DNA of 64,000 nucleotides from assembly GCF_008929045.1 (NCBI RefSeq), contig NZ_VFAH01000003.1, forward strand, positions 331,247-395,246, given 5' to 3'. The translations under genes and the position numbers were made by a program. The DNA comes from Noviherbaspirillum aerium (GTDB taxonomy: Bacteria > Pseudomonadota > Gammaproteobacteria > Burkholderiales > Burkholderiaceae_D). Each line of letters starts with the position of its first letter. Position 1 is the first letter of the stretch. The notes under the pieces are model-generated. The model was not told the origin of the DNA. It made no database searches and saw only the letters and a list, made by a program, of their open reading frames with translations. Below, in pieces: positions 54,289 through 61,876 of this stretch.

Positions 54289-54334
54289 GGCAGGCTGACG
54301 GCAATCCCCATGCCGTCAGCCTGCCTCATTTTTT
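54289..54334 (+). terminator. Strong rho-independent terminator
   Basis: A perfect 14-bp stem, GGCAGGCTGACGGC with GCCGTCAGCCTGCC, has a 9-nt loop and is followed by TCATTTTTTA. It ends the transcript of the 40-residue protein and possibly mscS. Confidence 0.9.
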
Positions 54335-54534
54335 ACCATCGCAAATTTATCCTGTTAAATCAAAAGGATGCCGCTTCATATCTCCGGTTATCCACAGGTT
54401 TGGTCACAGGAGATGTGGGAAAGTCCTTAAGGCGTGTTATTCATCCCGTCAGAGCTTTGGCGGCGGCCATAACAGGCTCTCGCGTTCTCCGGTATTCCGC
54501 ATCGACCACAGCTTGAAACGCGGCTCACTTCAAG
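54335..54534. promoter_or_regulatory. Intergenic region with a DnaA-box sequence
   Basis: Contains a perfect TTATCCACA (54388-54396) between the strong terminator and the stop of a small minus-strand gene. No gene was seen. Confidence 0.3.
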
Positions 54535-54795
54535 TCAACGCAAGCCCGGCATGAAGTTGGACATGCCGGAATAACGCGATCCGTTTCCCCCAGCCGCCTC
54601 CACGCTCTGACCGCCTTTCGTATCCGGCACGGCAGGCTTGCCAGACTTGCGATTGCTCTCCAGTGCCGCCAGCAGCACCATGCGAATCAGCTCACGATTG
54701 ATGGAAACATCTTCCCGGCGTGCGTGCCTGGGAAGCAATCCCGCTTCGGTCGCCTTTCTCATCGCGGCATCAATCATTTCGGTCGTAATCTTCAT
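54535..54795 (-). CDS. Small hypothetical protein
   Basis: 86 residues with AGGAGGTTTGGG before the ATG, a near-ideal ribosome binding site. The first part is a helix pair (MKITTEMIDAAMRKATEAG and INRELIRMVLLAALESNRK); the tail is Gly/Ser-rich and disordered. Not a recognised family; the architecture looks like a small cytoplasmic adaptor or regulator. Confidence 0.65.
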   Translation of the reverse strand: MKITTEMIDAAMRKATEAGLLPRHARREDVSINRELIRMVLLAALESNRKSGKPAVPDTKGGQSVEAAGGNGSRYSGMSNFMPGLR

Positions 54796-55014
54796 CCCAA
54801 ACCTCCTGTTTGAGTAGCGCTGCCGAGCCTCCCTGGCAACGACATCTCAGCGAGTGCAGCGGCGAGGGCCATGCATGCCGGCACCGGAAAGACAGTCTGT
54901 ATCGGGATTGTGACCCCTTGATGAATCACGTCCTGCGAAACTGTGCGATTTCCAGCAACACGCTGGCCGAGAACACTACCTGTGCAAGAGCCGTGCCGCA
55001 TCAAAACGGCGCTT

Positions 55015-55199
55015 CAGGGCCTGTCCACGCTTCATTTGGAAGTGCGAAGGCACCTTAGGCGTTGCAGGGCCAGGCACGACGACGCGTCTTAGCGGTGCTA
55101 CGGCAAGAAGGACTCGGCGTCCCCTCGTGACGCCGCCACGCCGCGCCTACGGCTCCGTCCCCGAGGGTTCGCACCAGAACCAGGTGTGAACAGACCCTA
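55015..55199. repeat. Second repeat type with imperfect terminal inverted repeats
   Basis: 185 bp. The left end CAGGGCCTGTCCACGC matches the reverse complement of the right end, TAGGGTCTGTTCACAC, at 12 of 16 positions. The GC-rich interior includes a hairpin CGGCGTC-N7-GACGCCG (55115-55135). Only one copy was noticed in this window. It looks like a MITE-type or REP-like element unrelated in sequence to the 14482 family. The rest of the gap (54796-55342) shows no gene. Confidence 0.5.
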
Positions 55200-55342
55200 G
55201 AACGCTTTTCCTCAACTTCCCGGTGTTTAGCGCCCATATCTCCCATATATATGGCTATGCGCGGCTCCCGGCTGCGTGTTTAATGAGGCCACTTTTATCG
55301 TATAGATTCTCCATACGAACCAGACGAATAACAGGTATAACA

Positions 55343-55642
55343 ATGTCGCGGATTTTATGCAGCGAGTGCCAGGCGGCTCTTTCCACGCATGCGGAAGCAT
55401 GCCGTGAGTGCGGCTATCCGGTCATGGCCCGGGGCCAGCCAGCCTCGCCGACCGATAAGGAGACCGTCCCGGCATCCCTGAAGGAGTACAGGCTCATGCA
55501 GCTGGCTGGAATTGGCCTCAGTTGCGCCGGATTCCTTGCGGTGCTGGCCGACGCCCTTGTATTTGCGGGAGTCTCGGTTACGGTGGGTATTGGCACTTAC
55601 ATGACAGGTTTGCTGGGCGCCTGGTGGAATTCCACCGAATAG
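55343..55642 (+). CDS. Zinc-ribbon membrane protein
   Basis: 99 residues. An N-terminal zinc ribbon (CSECQAALSTHAEACRECGYP: C-x2-C-x11-C-x2-C, about 6-24) is followed by a linker and two transmembrane helices (LMQLAGIGLSCAGFLAVLADALV and VSVTVGIGTYMTGLLGAWW). Such zinc-ribbon-2TM proteins are widespread but uncharacterised. ACAGGTATAACA precedes the ATG. Confidence 0.7.
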   Translation: MSRILCSECQAALSTHAEACRECGYPVMARGQPASPTDKETVPASLKEYRLMQLAGIGLSCAGFLAVLADALVFAGVSVTVGIGTYMTGLLGAWWNSTE

Positions 55643-55650
55643 GCGTTCGT

Positions 55651-55827
55651 TCAGGCTTGGGCCGCTTCCGCGGCACGCGCACGGTTAAGGGCATGCAGGG
55701 CGGCAGCCAACAGATCGAGTTGGCGCTGACCCGACACCATCATGGTGGGAAGACCGCAGGCGAGTACCGCCTTTTCCAGTTCCAGCAGTGCGGCGAGCTC
55801 ATTGCTTTGTCGCTCAGACGTTGTCAT
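55651..55827 (-). CDS. Small helical hypothetical protein
   Basis: 58 residues, MTTSERQSNELAALLELEKA onward, predicted as a helical hairpin (ELAALLELEKAVLACGLP and QRQLDLLAAALHALNRARA). CACAAGGAATAAAG precedes the ATG. It resembles in style the 70-residue protein at 56966. It ends 8 bp from the convergent zinc-ribbon gene. Confidence 0.55.
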   Translation of the reverse strand: MTTSERQSNELAALLELEKAVLACGLPTMMVSGQRQLDLLAAALHALNRARAAEAAQA

Positions 55828-56029
55828 CTTTATTCCTTGTGGAAAAAATGGTGTGCAGCACCTAGACTGATGCTCTCCAGCTTTGTTCCGGCCCCTAAAC
55901 ATTCCTATCAAAAATAGGCATATGAAGTTGCGCACTTGCTCCAGCCTTGTCGCTCTGCATGACCACGGTCAAAAAAGCCTGGGCCACCCCTGCTAGGATG
56001 AAAGCCGGCTTATACCTTCCGGAGCGGCA

Positions 56030-56263
56030 ATGCAGATAGAAACGATAGGAAAATACCAGTTGCACCTGGTAGCGCATGAGTTGCCTGGAGGAAGAGAATG
56101 GGATCCCTTTGTGACCATTCTCAAATTTGACGATAGCGCCGGCGATTTCCGCTGTGTGGTCGAGAAGCGCAGAGCCTCGGAAACACCGGCTCTCAGCTAT
56201 GAGGAAGCCCTAGAAGTGGCGAGACGCGCCGGCACCGAGTTATTGAAGCATCAACAACTTTAA
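56030..56263 (+). CDS. Small hypothetical protein
   Basis: 77 residues (MQIETIGKYQLHLVAHELPG at the start): strand-rich first half, then a helix (SYEEALEVARRAGTELLKHQ). GGAGCGGCA precedes the ATG. The fold looks like a small alpha/beta domain; the family is not recognised. Confidence 0.6.
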   Translation: MQIETIGKYQLHLVAHELPGGREWDPFVTILKFDDSAGDFRCVVEKRRASETPALSYEEALEVARRAGTELLKHQQL

Positions 56264-56428
56264 GTCCACTTGGCTTTCGTATAAGGCTTTTACTGAAAGA
56301 CCATAACGCTCAACGAATGACTTGATAAAATGCAATGAGGCCTCTGTGCAGTGCAATAACATGGTGAAAATATCCGGCAAAGCCTGCACCGATGCCCTTC
56401 GTTTAAAACTTTTTTCGGATTGCCCAGG

Positions 56429-56866
56429 ATGGGACAGCTCCATACGCATTATGACAACCTGAAAGTCGCTCGCAATGCGCCGCCGGAGGTAATTCGCGCG
56501 GCGTATAAGACGCTTTCGCAAAAATACCATCCCGACCGAAACAGTGACAATCCGGATGCGATCCGCGTCATTCAAATCATCAATTCAGCGTATGCGGTGC
56601 TGTCGGACCCGGCAAAGCGCCGGGAACATGATGAATGGATCGCCCGCATGGAGTCGCAGGATTCTCAGGGAGGAAGCCGTATTGACAATGTCGATATGGC
56701 CATTCGGCACCGATCGCGCAGGCGTTCACGCCATGGACGGCATCACTCATCCTCGCTTGAAGCGTTTCTGGCAAAGCATCAGCATTCCAGTCCGTTGCTG
56801 AAGACTCTGCAGAAAGCCTGGCTGGCATTCGATCAGCTCTCGCGCAAATTGTTCAGGAAGACCTGA
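56429..56866 (+). CDS. DnaJ (J-domain) protein with basic C-terminus
   Basis: 145 residues. A J-domain at about 4-70 has the HPD motif in LSQKYHPDRN, so it can stimulate Hsp70 (DnaK). There is no G/F region or zinc domain; the C-terminal part is His/Arg/Ser-rich (IRHRSRRRSRHGRHHSSS) with a final helix, so it is a type III J-protein that may deliver a specific client or bind nucleic acid. The ATG was preferred over a TTG three codons earlier. Confidence 0.8.
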   Translation: MGQLHTHYDNLKVARNAPPEVIRAAYKTLSQKYHPDRNSDNPDAIRVIQIINSAYAVLSDPAKRREHDEWIARMESQDSQGGSRIDNVDMAIRHRSRRRSRHGRHHSSSLEAFLAKHQHSSPLLKTLQKAWLAFDQLSRKLFRKT

Positions 56867-56965
56867 ACGGGCTAGTATGGTCTGGTTGTGCGCTGGATAA
56901 GCCTGAGCGCGCTCTTCTAACTGCCCCTTCGCCGGCGCCTCCCGCGCCCGGGAAATACCATAGCC

Positions 56966-57178
56966 TCATTCCGAGTCGATACCGCGGTTTGAACGCTCCA
57001 CGCGCGCCAGCAAGGCGGCGATCGAAGCGGTATTGACAAGCCGGGCATCGGCGTCATCAAGCTCGCGCCCGTTCTGCATCTCATGAATCGCGGACAACAG
57101 CTCGAGCACCAGGCCATAGTGACAGGCGGCTTCCACGAGTATTTCAAGTTGTCGAGCGGTATGTTCGGCGGCGGGCAT
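56966..57178 (-). CDS. Small helical hypothetical protein
   Basis: 70 residues from MPAAEHTARQLEILVEAACH, almost wholly helical (LEILVEAACHYGLVLELLSAIHE, then LVNTASIAALLARVERSN). A GAGG ribosome binding site is seven bases before the ATG. Similar in style to the small protein at 55651. Function unknown. Confidence 0.55.
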   Translation of the reverse strand: MPAAEHTARQLEILVEAACHYGLVLELLSAIHEMQNGRELDDADARLVNTASIAALLARVERSNRGIDSE

Positions 57179-57302
57179 CTCAAACCTCAATCGTCGTCGG
57201 AATCAACGGTATTGTGCTTCGTACGGAATTTTCCATGGAAGTTCCGACCAATTTACAATGTCGTGGCGAACAATGAAGCGACGAAGGTGAAATCTGCAAA
57301 AT

Positions 57303-57326
57303 AAAAGCCGGCTTGTGGCCGGCTTG
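57303..57326 (-). terminator. Minus-strand hairpin terminator
   Basis: On the minus strand, AAGCCGGC-N5-GCCGGCTT (57305-57325) is followed by TTATTTTG, a U-rich tail. No minus-strand gene ends here; the next gene to the right runs the other way. Like the one at 51927, it suggests an unannotated minus-strand RNA. Confidence 0.5.
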
Positions 57327-57412
57327 CAGATTCCCTTGTATGGGATTGGGGATAGACAATATTACACCAGTGCCCGCGCCGCTCCAACAAGCTTTCAACA
57401 GCGACCAAAGAA

Positions 57413-57961
57413 ATGAACATTACCACCCCTCCCCCTCGTCATCTCGGGCCGACCTCTTTGAGTGTGAAGGCGCTCACCTGTGTGGCGATGCTATTGCTGT
57501 CGCATGCAGTTTCGGCGGCACCTCAAGATCCTCAGCGGGGCATCGATGAACTGTACACGCAGGGACAGGGCGAAATGTCTTCCGCATGGCGCGGCGCAGG
57601 AAAGTCGCATGACGCAGCCGTATTCGTGCACACCGATCGGCGCCGGGAAAGTGATGGGCGCATCGCCGTCTGGATGCACCGGGAGCTGGCGTCGGTGGAG
57701 TATTTCGAAAAGGAGAAGCCTTACCATTCCATTCGCGAGCGTTTGCTGGTCGATTGCAAGGCAAGCCGTCTGGGCGTGGCGGATGTGGCCTACTATGGCG
57801 AGCGATTTGCCAAAGGCGCGGTGGTCGGCACCGTGAAATCCACATCGCCCGACATGACGAATCCCGTACCCGATACGATAGAAGACCAGGTCCTGCGCAA
57901 TATCTGCGCGCCGAAAGCACGTCAGGTCCCGCCCCAGCGACAGAAGCAGGTGCCGCAGTAA
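57413..57961 (+). CDS. Surface-adhesin E-like secreted protein
   Basis: 182 residues with a signal peptide (VKALTCVAMLLLSHAVSAAP, cleavage near residue 36). The mature part has the surface-adhesin-E-type module: RIAVWMHRELASVEYFEKEKPYHSIRERLLVDCKASRLGVAD, with two cysteines probably disulfide-bonded (DCKAS and NICAPK). The family includes small exported proteins of unclear role. Proline/Gln-rich C-terminus. Confidence 0.65.
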   Translation: MNITTPPPRHLGPTSLSVKALTCVAMLLLSHAVSAAPQDPQRGIDELYTQGQGEMSSAWRGAGKSHDAAVFVHTDRRRESDGRIAVWMHRELASVEYFEKEKPYHSIRERLLVDCKASRLGVADVAYYGERFAKGAVVGTVKSTSPDMTNPVPDTIEDQVLRNICAPKARQVPPQRQKQVPQ

Positions 57962-58310
57962 CTGTGCAGTTACCGTAGTGTTTCGCTCCATCGTCAAGCG
58001 TCATCAGGCTTCGCGGTGCGGCAGTATCGCAGGCCGCCTTGCCTGATCAGCGATGCTTCGCGCACAGGGCGGCATGGCTTGCCGCACATTGTCCCTCTTG
58101 CTCGCCGGGCGGATGAACGCAATGCGCTGGAACGCATTGGCGCCTGAGCTGCTGCAGATCGCGGTCCGGGCTGCAGTCATGCTGCAGTCATGCTGCAGTA
58201 ATTGCATACATTGGCTTAAGTTAGCTCAAGATGCCATTGCTGGCCGTCGCCAATATAGAGGCTGGCACGGAACGCTGCGTTGAAGCGTTCAAGAGTTTGA
58301 GGGACACATA
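57962..58310. other. Gap with 11-bp tandem repeat
   Basis: No supported gene. GCTGCAGTCAT is repeated in tandem at 58170-58180 and 58181-58191, with a third near-copy (GCTGCAGTAAT) at 58192-58202, giving three 11-bp units, roughly one helical turn each. Such phased repeats can be regulator sites or slippage products. Confidence 0.4.
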
Positions 58311-58499
58311 ATGAAAGAGGGTTCAACAGTACTTCTCGTCAGGGTGATATGCGTGATCATGTACGTCTACACCATGGCAGCAATCATGTCCTGCTTTCCG
58401 CGGCTGGAATGGATCGGCACCAAGAAAATGAAGGCGCACTTGAGCTCAGTGCATTCCGGCCATTCATCGGACGATTCCACGCCGGGAATGTCCGCATAA
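58311..58499 (+). CDS. Small membrane protein
   Basis: 62 residues: one transmembrane helix at about 7-29 (VLLVRVICVIMYVYTMAAIMSCF), then a polar tail rich in Ser/His (HLSSVHSGHSSDDS). GAGGGACACATA precedes the ATG. Not recognised. Confidence 0.5.
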   Translation: MKEGSTVLLVRVICVIMYVYTMAAIMSCFPRLEWIGTKKMKAHLSSVHSGHSSDDSTPGMSA

Positions 58500-58669
58500 G
58501 TTTTGCGGCAGCGGTAGGAGCCCACACCGAACGCAACTGGAAACGCCGCGAGCGCTTGGACTTGCTCGTTCACGAAAGTAAGCGGGATGGTTTTGTCGGG
58601 AACGCGTCCTGGCCGGAATGACGCGGATTTACAGGGCAAAGGGGGAAAAGCTGGAAGATGGTTTGACTC

Positions 58670-58745
58670 TGGCTCCCCGACCTGGACTCGAACCAGGGAC
58701 CTGCGGATTAACAGTCCGTCGCTCTACCGACTGAGCTATCAGGGA
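58670..58745 (-). tRNA. tRNA-Asn (anticodon GUU)
   Basis: 76 nt with encoded CCA. On the minus strand the acceptor TCCCTGA pairs with TCGGGGA, the D-arm is AGCTCAGTCGGTAGAGC, the anticodon loop CTGTTAA (anticodon GTT) and the T-arm CCTGGTTCGAGTCCAGG. Confidence 0.97.
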
Positions 58746-58756
58746 ACAGAGGCCGC

Positions 58757-58786
58757 ATTATATCGGCAGCCCGATCGGAATGTCAA
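58757..58786 (-). promoter_or_regulatory. Sigma-70 promoter of tRNA-Asn
   Basis: On the minus strand, a perfect TTGACA (58786-58781) is separated by 18 bp from a perfect TATAAT (58762-58757), with a GC-rich discriminator (GCGGCC) characteristic of stringently controlled tRNA promoters, 11 bp before the mature tRNA. Confidence 0.9.
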
Positions 58787-58902
58787 AAATTTGTTCTGCT
58801 GGAAAGTGCTGACATTGCAAGCACCCGGGCAATAACGCTACCTTCCCGCGGGATGCTCCTTCAACCCGAGAGAAGAAGGATGTCGAATTCCCGGCTTGCG
58901 GC

Positions 58903-59040
58903 TTACCGGAATTTTTTCATCGCAAGCACCAGCAGCGCGATGGATGCCGATACGCCAAGTGCTGCGCTACGCATTGCCGGCAGTTTCAAATAGGAGGCGC
59001 GGGACTTCAGGCGGATTCTGTTATGCAGTGACTTACCCAT
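58903..59040 (-). CDS. 45-residue membrane peptide
   Basis: MGKSLHNRIRLKSRASYLKL followed by one transmembrane helix (SAALGVSASIALLVLAM) and a basic end (KKFR). TTGGAGAGACAGC precedes the ATG, a good ribosome binding site. The positive N-terminus and basic tail suggest an inner-membrane mini-protein. No family recognised. Confidence 0.55.
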   Translation of the reverse strand: MGKSLHNRIRLKSRASYLKLPAMRSAALGVSASIALLVLAMKKFR

Positions 59041-59283
59041 GCTGTCTCTCCAATGAGCACACTCGATACCTGTATTATAAAAACCCCTTGATGACCCGGA
59101 TGTGACAGACAATGCGCATTATTGAAGTTGAGCAAAATACCTCGACTTTTTGTCACTTGCGGCAACGCTTGATCGCCGCTGCCGTCGATCTTCACTTGCG
59201 CGATCACAAGCCATCCCGCCGCGCAAGCCCGGACAGACCGACTCTGGCGTAGCATAATCGCCACCTTCCACGGCAGGCATCTC

Positions 59284-60177
59284 ATGCAGATCACCGACCG
59301 CAAAGTCCTATTCATGATCGAGCGACCGGGCACCTTCGCGTTAAGAGCGCTCAAGGGCTTCCGCGCAAACCAGGGGCTGCTGCTGGCCGGCGCAGTTGCC
59401 TACTACGCACTGCTTTCCATTGTGCCGCTGCTGATCATTACGGTTATCGCGCTGTCGCATTTCATCGATCAGGGCGAGCTGCTGGAAACGATAGGCCGTT
59501 ATCTCGAATGGCTGATTCCCGGACAGTCCAAGGAAGTCGTCACGGAGCTTGCCAATTTCCTTGGTCATCGTGAAGTCATCAGCTGGCTGCTAGGCGCAAC
59601 GCTGATCTTCTTCAGCTCGCTGGCATTTACCGTTCTGGAAAATGCGATGTCGGTCATCTTCTTCCACCGCGTTGCCATCCGCCGCCGGCATTTCCTTGTC
59701 TCCGCCCTTCTGCCCTATTGCTACATCCTTTTCCTCGGCCTCGGCCTGCTGATCGTGACGCTGGTGGCCGGCAGCCTGCAATCCATCGGGCAGGAGCATG
59801 TGGACCTGTTCGGGACCACATGGTCGCTGAGCGGGCTGTCCGGCGTATTGCTCTACCTGCTGGGCTTTGCCGGCGAAGTGCTGTTGCTGTCCTCCGTCTA
59901 CATGGTGATGCCGGTCGGACGCCTGTCATGGCGGCACGCGCTGCTGGGCGGCGTCACCGCAGCCGTGCTGTGGGAGGTGACGCGCCATGTGCTGGTCTGG
60001 TACTTCGTCACGCTCTCGCAAGTGAATGTCGTCTATGGTTCGATGACCACGGCCATTGTCGTGTTGCTGAGCCTCGAAATCGCTGCGACCTTGCTGCTGT
60101 TCGGCGCTCAGGTCATCGCGGAATATGAACGCATTGAGGAAGACGTCCGTCAGGAAGATGCATCATTTCACACGTAG
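59284..60177 (+). CDS. YihY/BrkB-family membrane protein
   Basis: 297 residues with six transmembrane segments. The family signature runs through GFRANQGLLLAGAVAYYALLSIVPLL (about 25-50), LGATLIFFSSLAFTVLENAMSVIF and the C-terminal SQVNVVYGSMTTAIVVLLSLEIAA. YihY/BrkB proteins are often labelled ribonuclease BN or virulence factors, but their real activity is unknown. The ATG at 59314 (MIERPG) is a possible shorter start. Confidence 0.88.
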   Translation: MQITDRKVLFMIERPGTFALRALKGFRANQGLLLAGAVAYYALLSIVPLLIITVIALSHFIDQGELLETIGRYLEWLIPGQSKEVVTELANFLGHREVISWLLGATLIFFSSLAFTVLENAMSVIFFHRVAIRRRHFLVSALLPYCYILFLGLGLLIVTLVAGSLQSIGQEHVDLFGTTWSLSGLSGVLLYLLGFAGEVLLLSSVYMVMPVGRLSWRHALLGGVTAAVLWEVTRHVLVWYFVTLSQVNVVYGSMTTAIVVLLSLEIAATLLLFGAQVIAEYERIEEDVRQEDASFHT

Positions 60178-60528
60178 GAAGCGCAATGAGGAATGGCAGT
60201 AATGCCGCTGCGTTTCATGATGGATGGGGAATGTGAAGCAGGCGGGTCGGGGAATGAACATGCCTTTCACTCGCATGAGGAAAGACATGTTCGACTGCCG
60301 TCATGCATATCGGTTGCATGTACCGCAGATGAGTGAATCATACCTTGCACATGTTGCCGCACCATGATGGCCATCAAAGAACAGGCTACATGCCTGCTAT
60401 CTGCGTTAATCCCCTGCACGGCGCAACTTGTGTAAGTTGCAGATGACTGCATCGAGCCATCGCATGAACCGGGTGGAGCGGCATGCGTCGCCCTACTCGA
60501 TTCGTGCGGCCACACATATCACAAGCAA
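60178..60528. other. Gap with a 13-bp inverted repeat after yihY
   Basis: No gene was seen. GAACATG-c-CTTTC (60256-60268) pairs with GAAAG-a-CATGTTC (60280-60292) around an 11-nt loop, with one mismatch, 79 bp after the yihY stop. No U-tract follows. Confidence 0.45.
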
Positions 60529-60999
60529 TTACTGTTTGCTGCTCTGACTGCCGCCGCTCTTGGCCTTGCCCGAGTCGCCCGCGCCCGATGCGGCCTGGCT
60601 GCCGCCATCCTTTCCTCCCGAGCTTGTGGTGGTCGTTGCGGAAGCAGCAGATGACGTCGTTTCATCAACACACGACGTGCTGACACTGGGCGCACTGTTC
60701 TTCGCCATTGAAGGACCGATCTGGCGTGCGGTCCCGGTATCGGCATTGCCGTTGCTGCCTGGGCGCATGGTCGATTCGGGGCACTTCACCGCGGCACCGG
60801 ATGCCGATGTGCCGGGAGTGCGCGAGCCGCCGGTGGAACCTGAAGTGCCCGAAGCAGGACTGCCAAGCCCGGGAGTTACCTCACCCGCATTCGGATGGCC
60901 GGATTGCGGGTTCTGGGTGTTCTGCGTGGCATCGGCGTGCGCGAGGCCAGTGGCGGCAAGCAAGGCGCTCAGCAATAGGGATGAGGTCAATGTTTTCAT
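60529..60999 (-). CDS. Exported low-complexity Ser/Gly/Thr protein
   Basis: 156 residues with a clear signal peptide (MKTLTSSLLLSALLAATGLA, cleavage after AHA). The mature chain is Ser/Gly/Thr/Pro-rich (TSGSTGGSRTPGTS, ATTTTSSGGKDGGS) with two cysteines (VKCPES and TSCVDE). GGAGC precedes the ATG. Disordered, perhaps a periplasmic or secreted filler protein; no family recognised. Confidence 0.6.
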   Translation of the reverse strand: MKTLTSSLLLSALLAATGLAHADATQNTQNPQSGHPNAGEVTPGLGSPASGTSGSTGGSRTPGTSASGAAVKCPESTMRPGSNGNADTGTARQIGPSMAKNSAPSVSTSCVDETTSSAASATTTTSSGGKDGGSQAASGAGDSGKAKSGGSQSSKQ

Positions 61000-61876
61000 G
61001 AGGAAGCTCCATCATTGGAATTGAATCCATGGAGTGCTGCAAGACATATGCCATTTTCCCTGAAGAACAAAAGCAGCCGGCCGCGCAGCCCTCCATCCTT
61101 CATTGCGAAGGCAATCAAGCAAACAAGCATGCATCGTGAAAACATGGGGTGACACACCTGCATCGCGAGGAATGGCAAGTTATGGAATGAAATACTTTCA
61201 AAACATCTGCAAGAATGACTTCGCGAAATCAAAAGCCGTGACGCGCGACATTCGTAATTCACAGCAGAAGAAGGCTGCCATATCCATCACGCTCCGGATA
61301 TTGTGCAACTTCGCTCTTGAACGGGCGCATCAGGATCAGGCGAGTCGCAAGCTAGGCGAGCCCAAAACGGAAAAGGCTCACCGTTGAAGATAAATGCTTT
61401 AAACCTGATGTTCATCTTGACCGCGCCGTCCGGATGTAAAGCCGATCAGACCGCACCGCGCGTCCGGATCAGGTGCATCGCAGATGGCGGCCACGCGAAC
61501 CGGAGCCTCGGCACTTGAGTCTCTTCCGGCGCATTCCAGGTATCGGAAGCAAATCACTTGCATGAATTCACAGAGGGCTTTGCTTATACATACAGTAACT
61601 GCAGATGCGGTAAATACTGCAGTCTTGATTGTGGGTACCCAGCAAGTAAGCGGAGTGCCACTAAGTAATAGAGTCAATCTGGCGGACAGCCTCCATATCT
61701 TATTAAAAAAACGACATGAAAACTTACCAATGGCCGGCGTGCCGAATGTAAAGGAGAGGATGCAGGCTGTCTGCAATTAGAAAGAAGAAAACGAACCGAA
61801 GCGGGACTTCGAACCACTCATATTACAGTTCGTGAATTGCTAGGTATTGAGAACATTAACAGCACAAGAGCACCTC
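61000..61876. other. AT-richer region without a supported gene
   Basis: About 870 bp of base composition clearly lower in GC than most of the window. Short open frames exist on both strands but none has a ribosome binding site, recognisable domain or neighbour-like codon use. The right end carries two TTCG sequences (61808 and 61829). Confidence 0.45.

Noticed and set aside
51740..54396. Replication origin suggested by two perfect DnaA boxes
   Set aside because: Only two boxes 2.6 kb apart, no AT-rich unwinding element and no dnaA, parA or gid genes nearby; chance alone would give about one such 9-mer in every two windows of this size.
61103..61780. Short open frames on both strands in the low-GC stretch
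   Set aside because: None has a ribosome binding site, domain or consistent codon use; they overlap one another on opposite strands.
61808..61832. TTCG-N17-TTCG as a plant-inducible-promoter/hrp box
   Set aside because: The known boxes have TTCG-N16-TTCG; spacing is one base off and no matching -10 box was seen, so it was not listed as a promoter.
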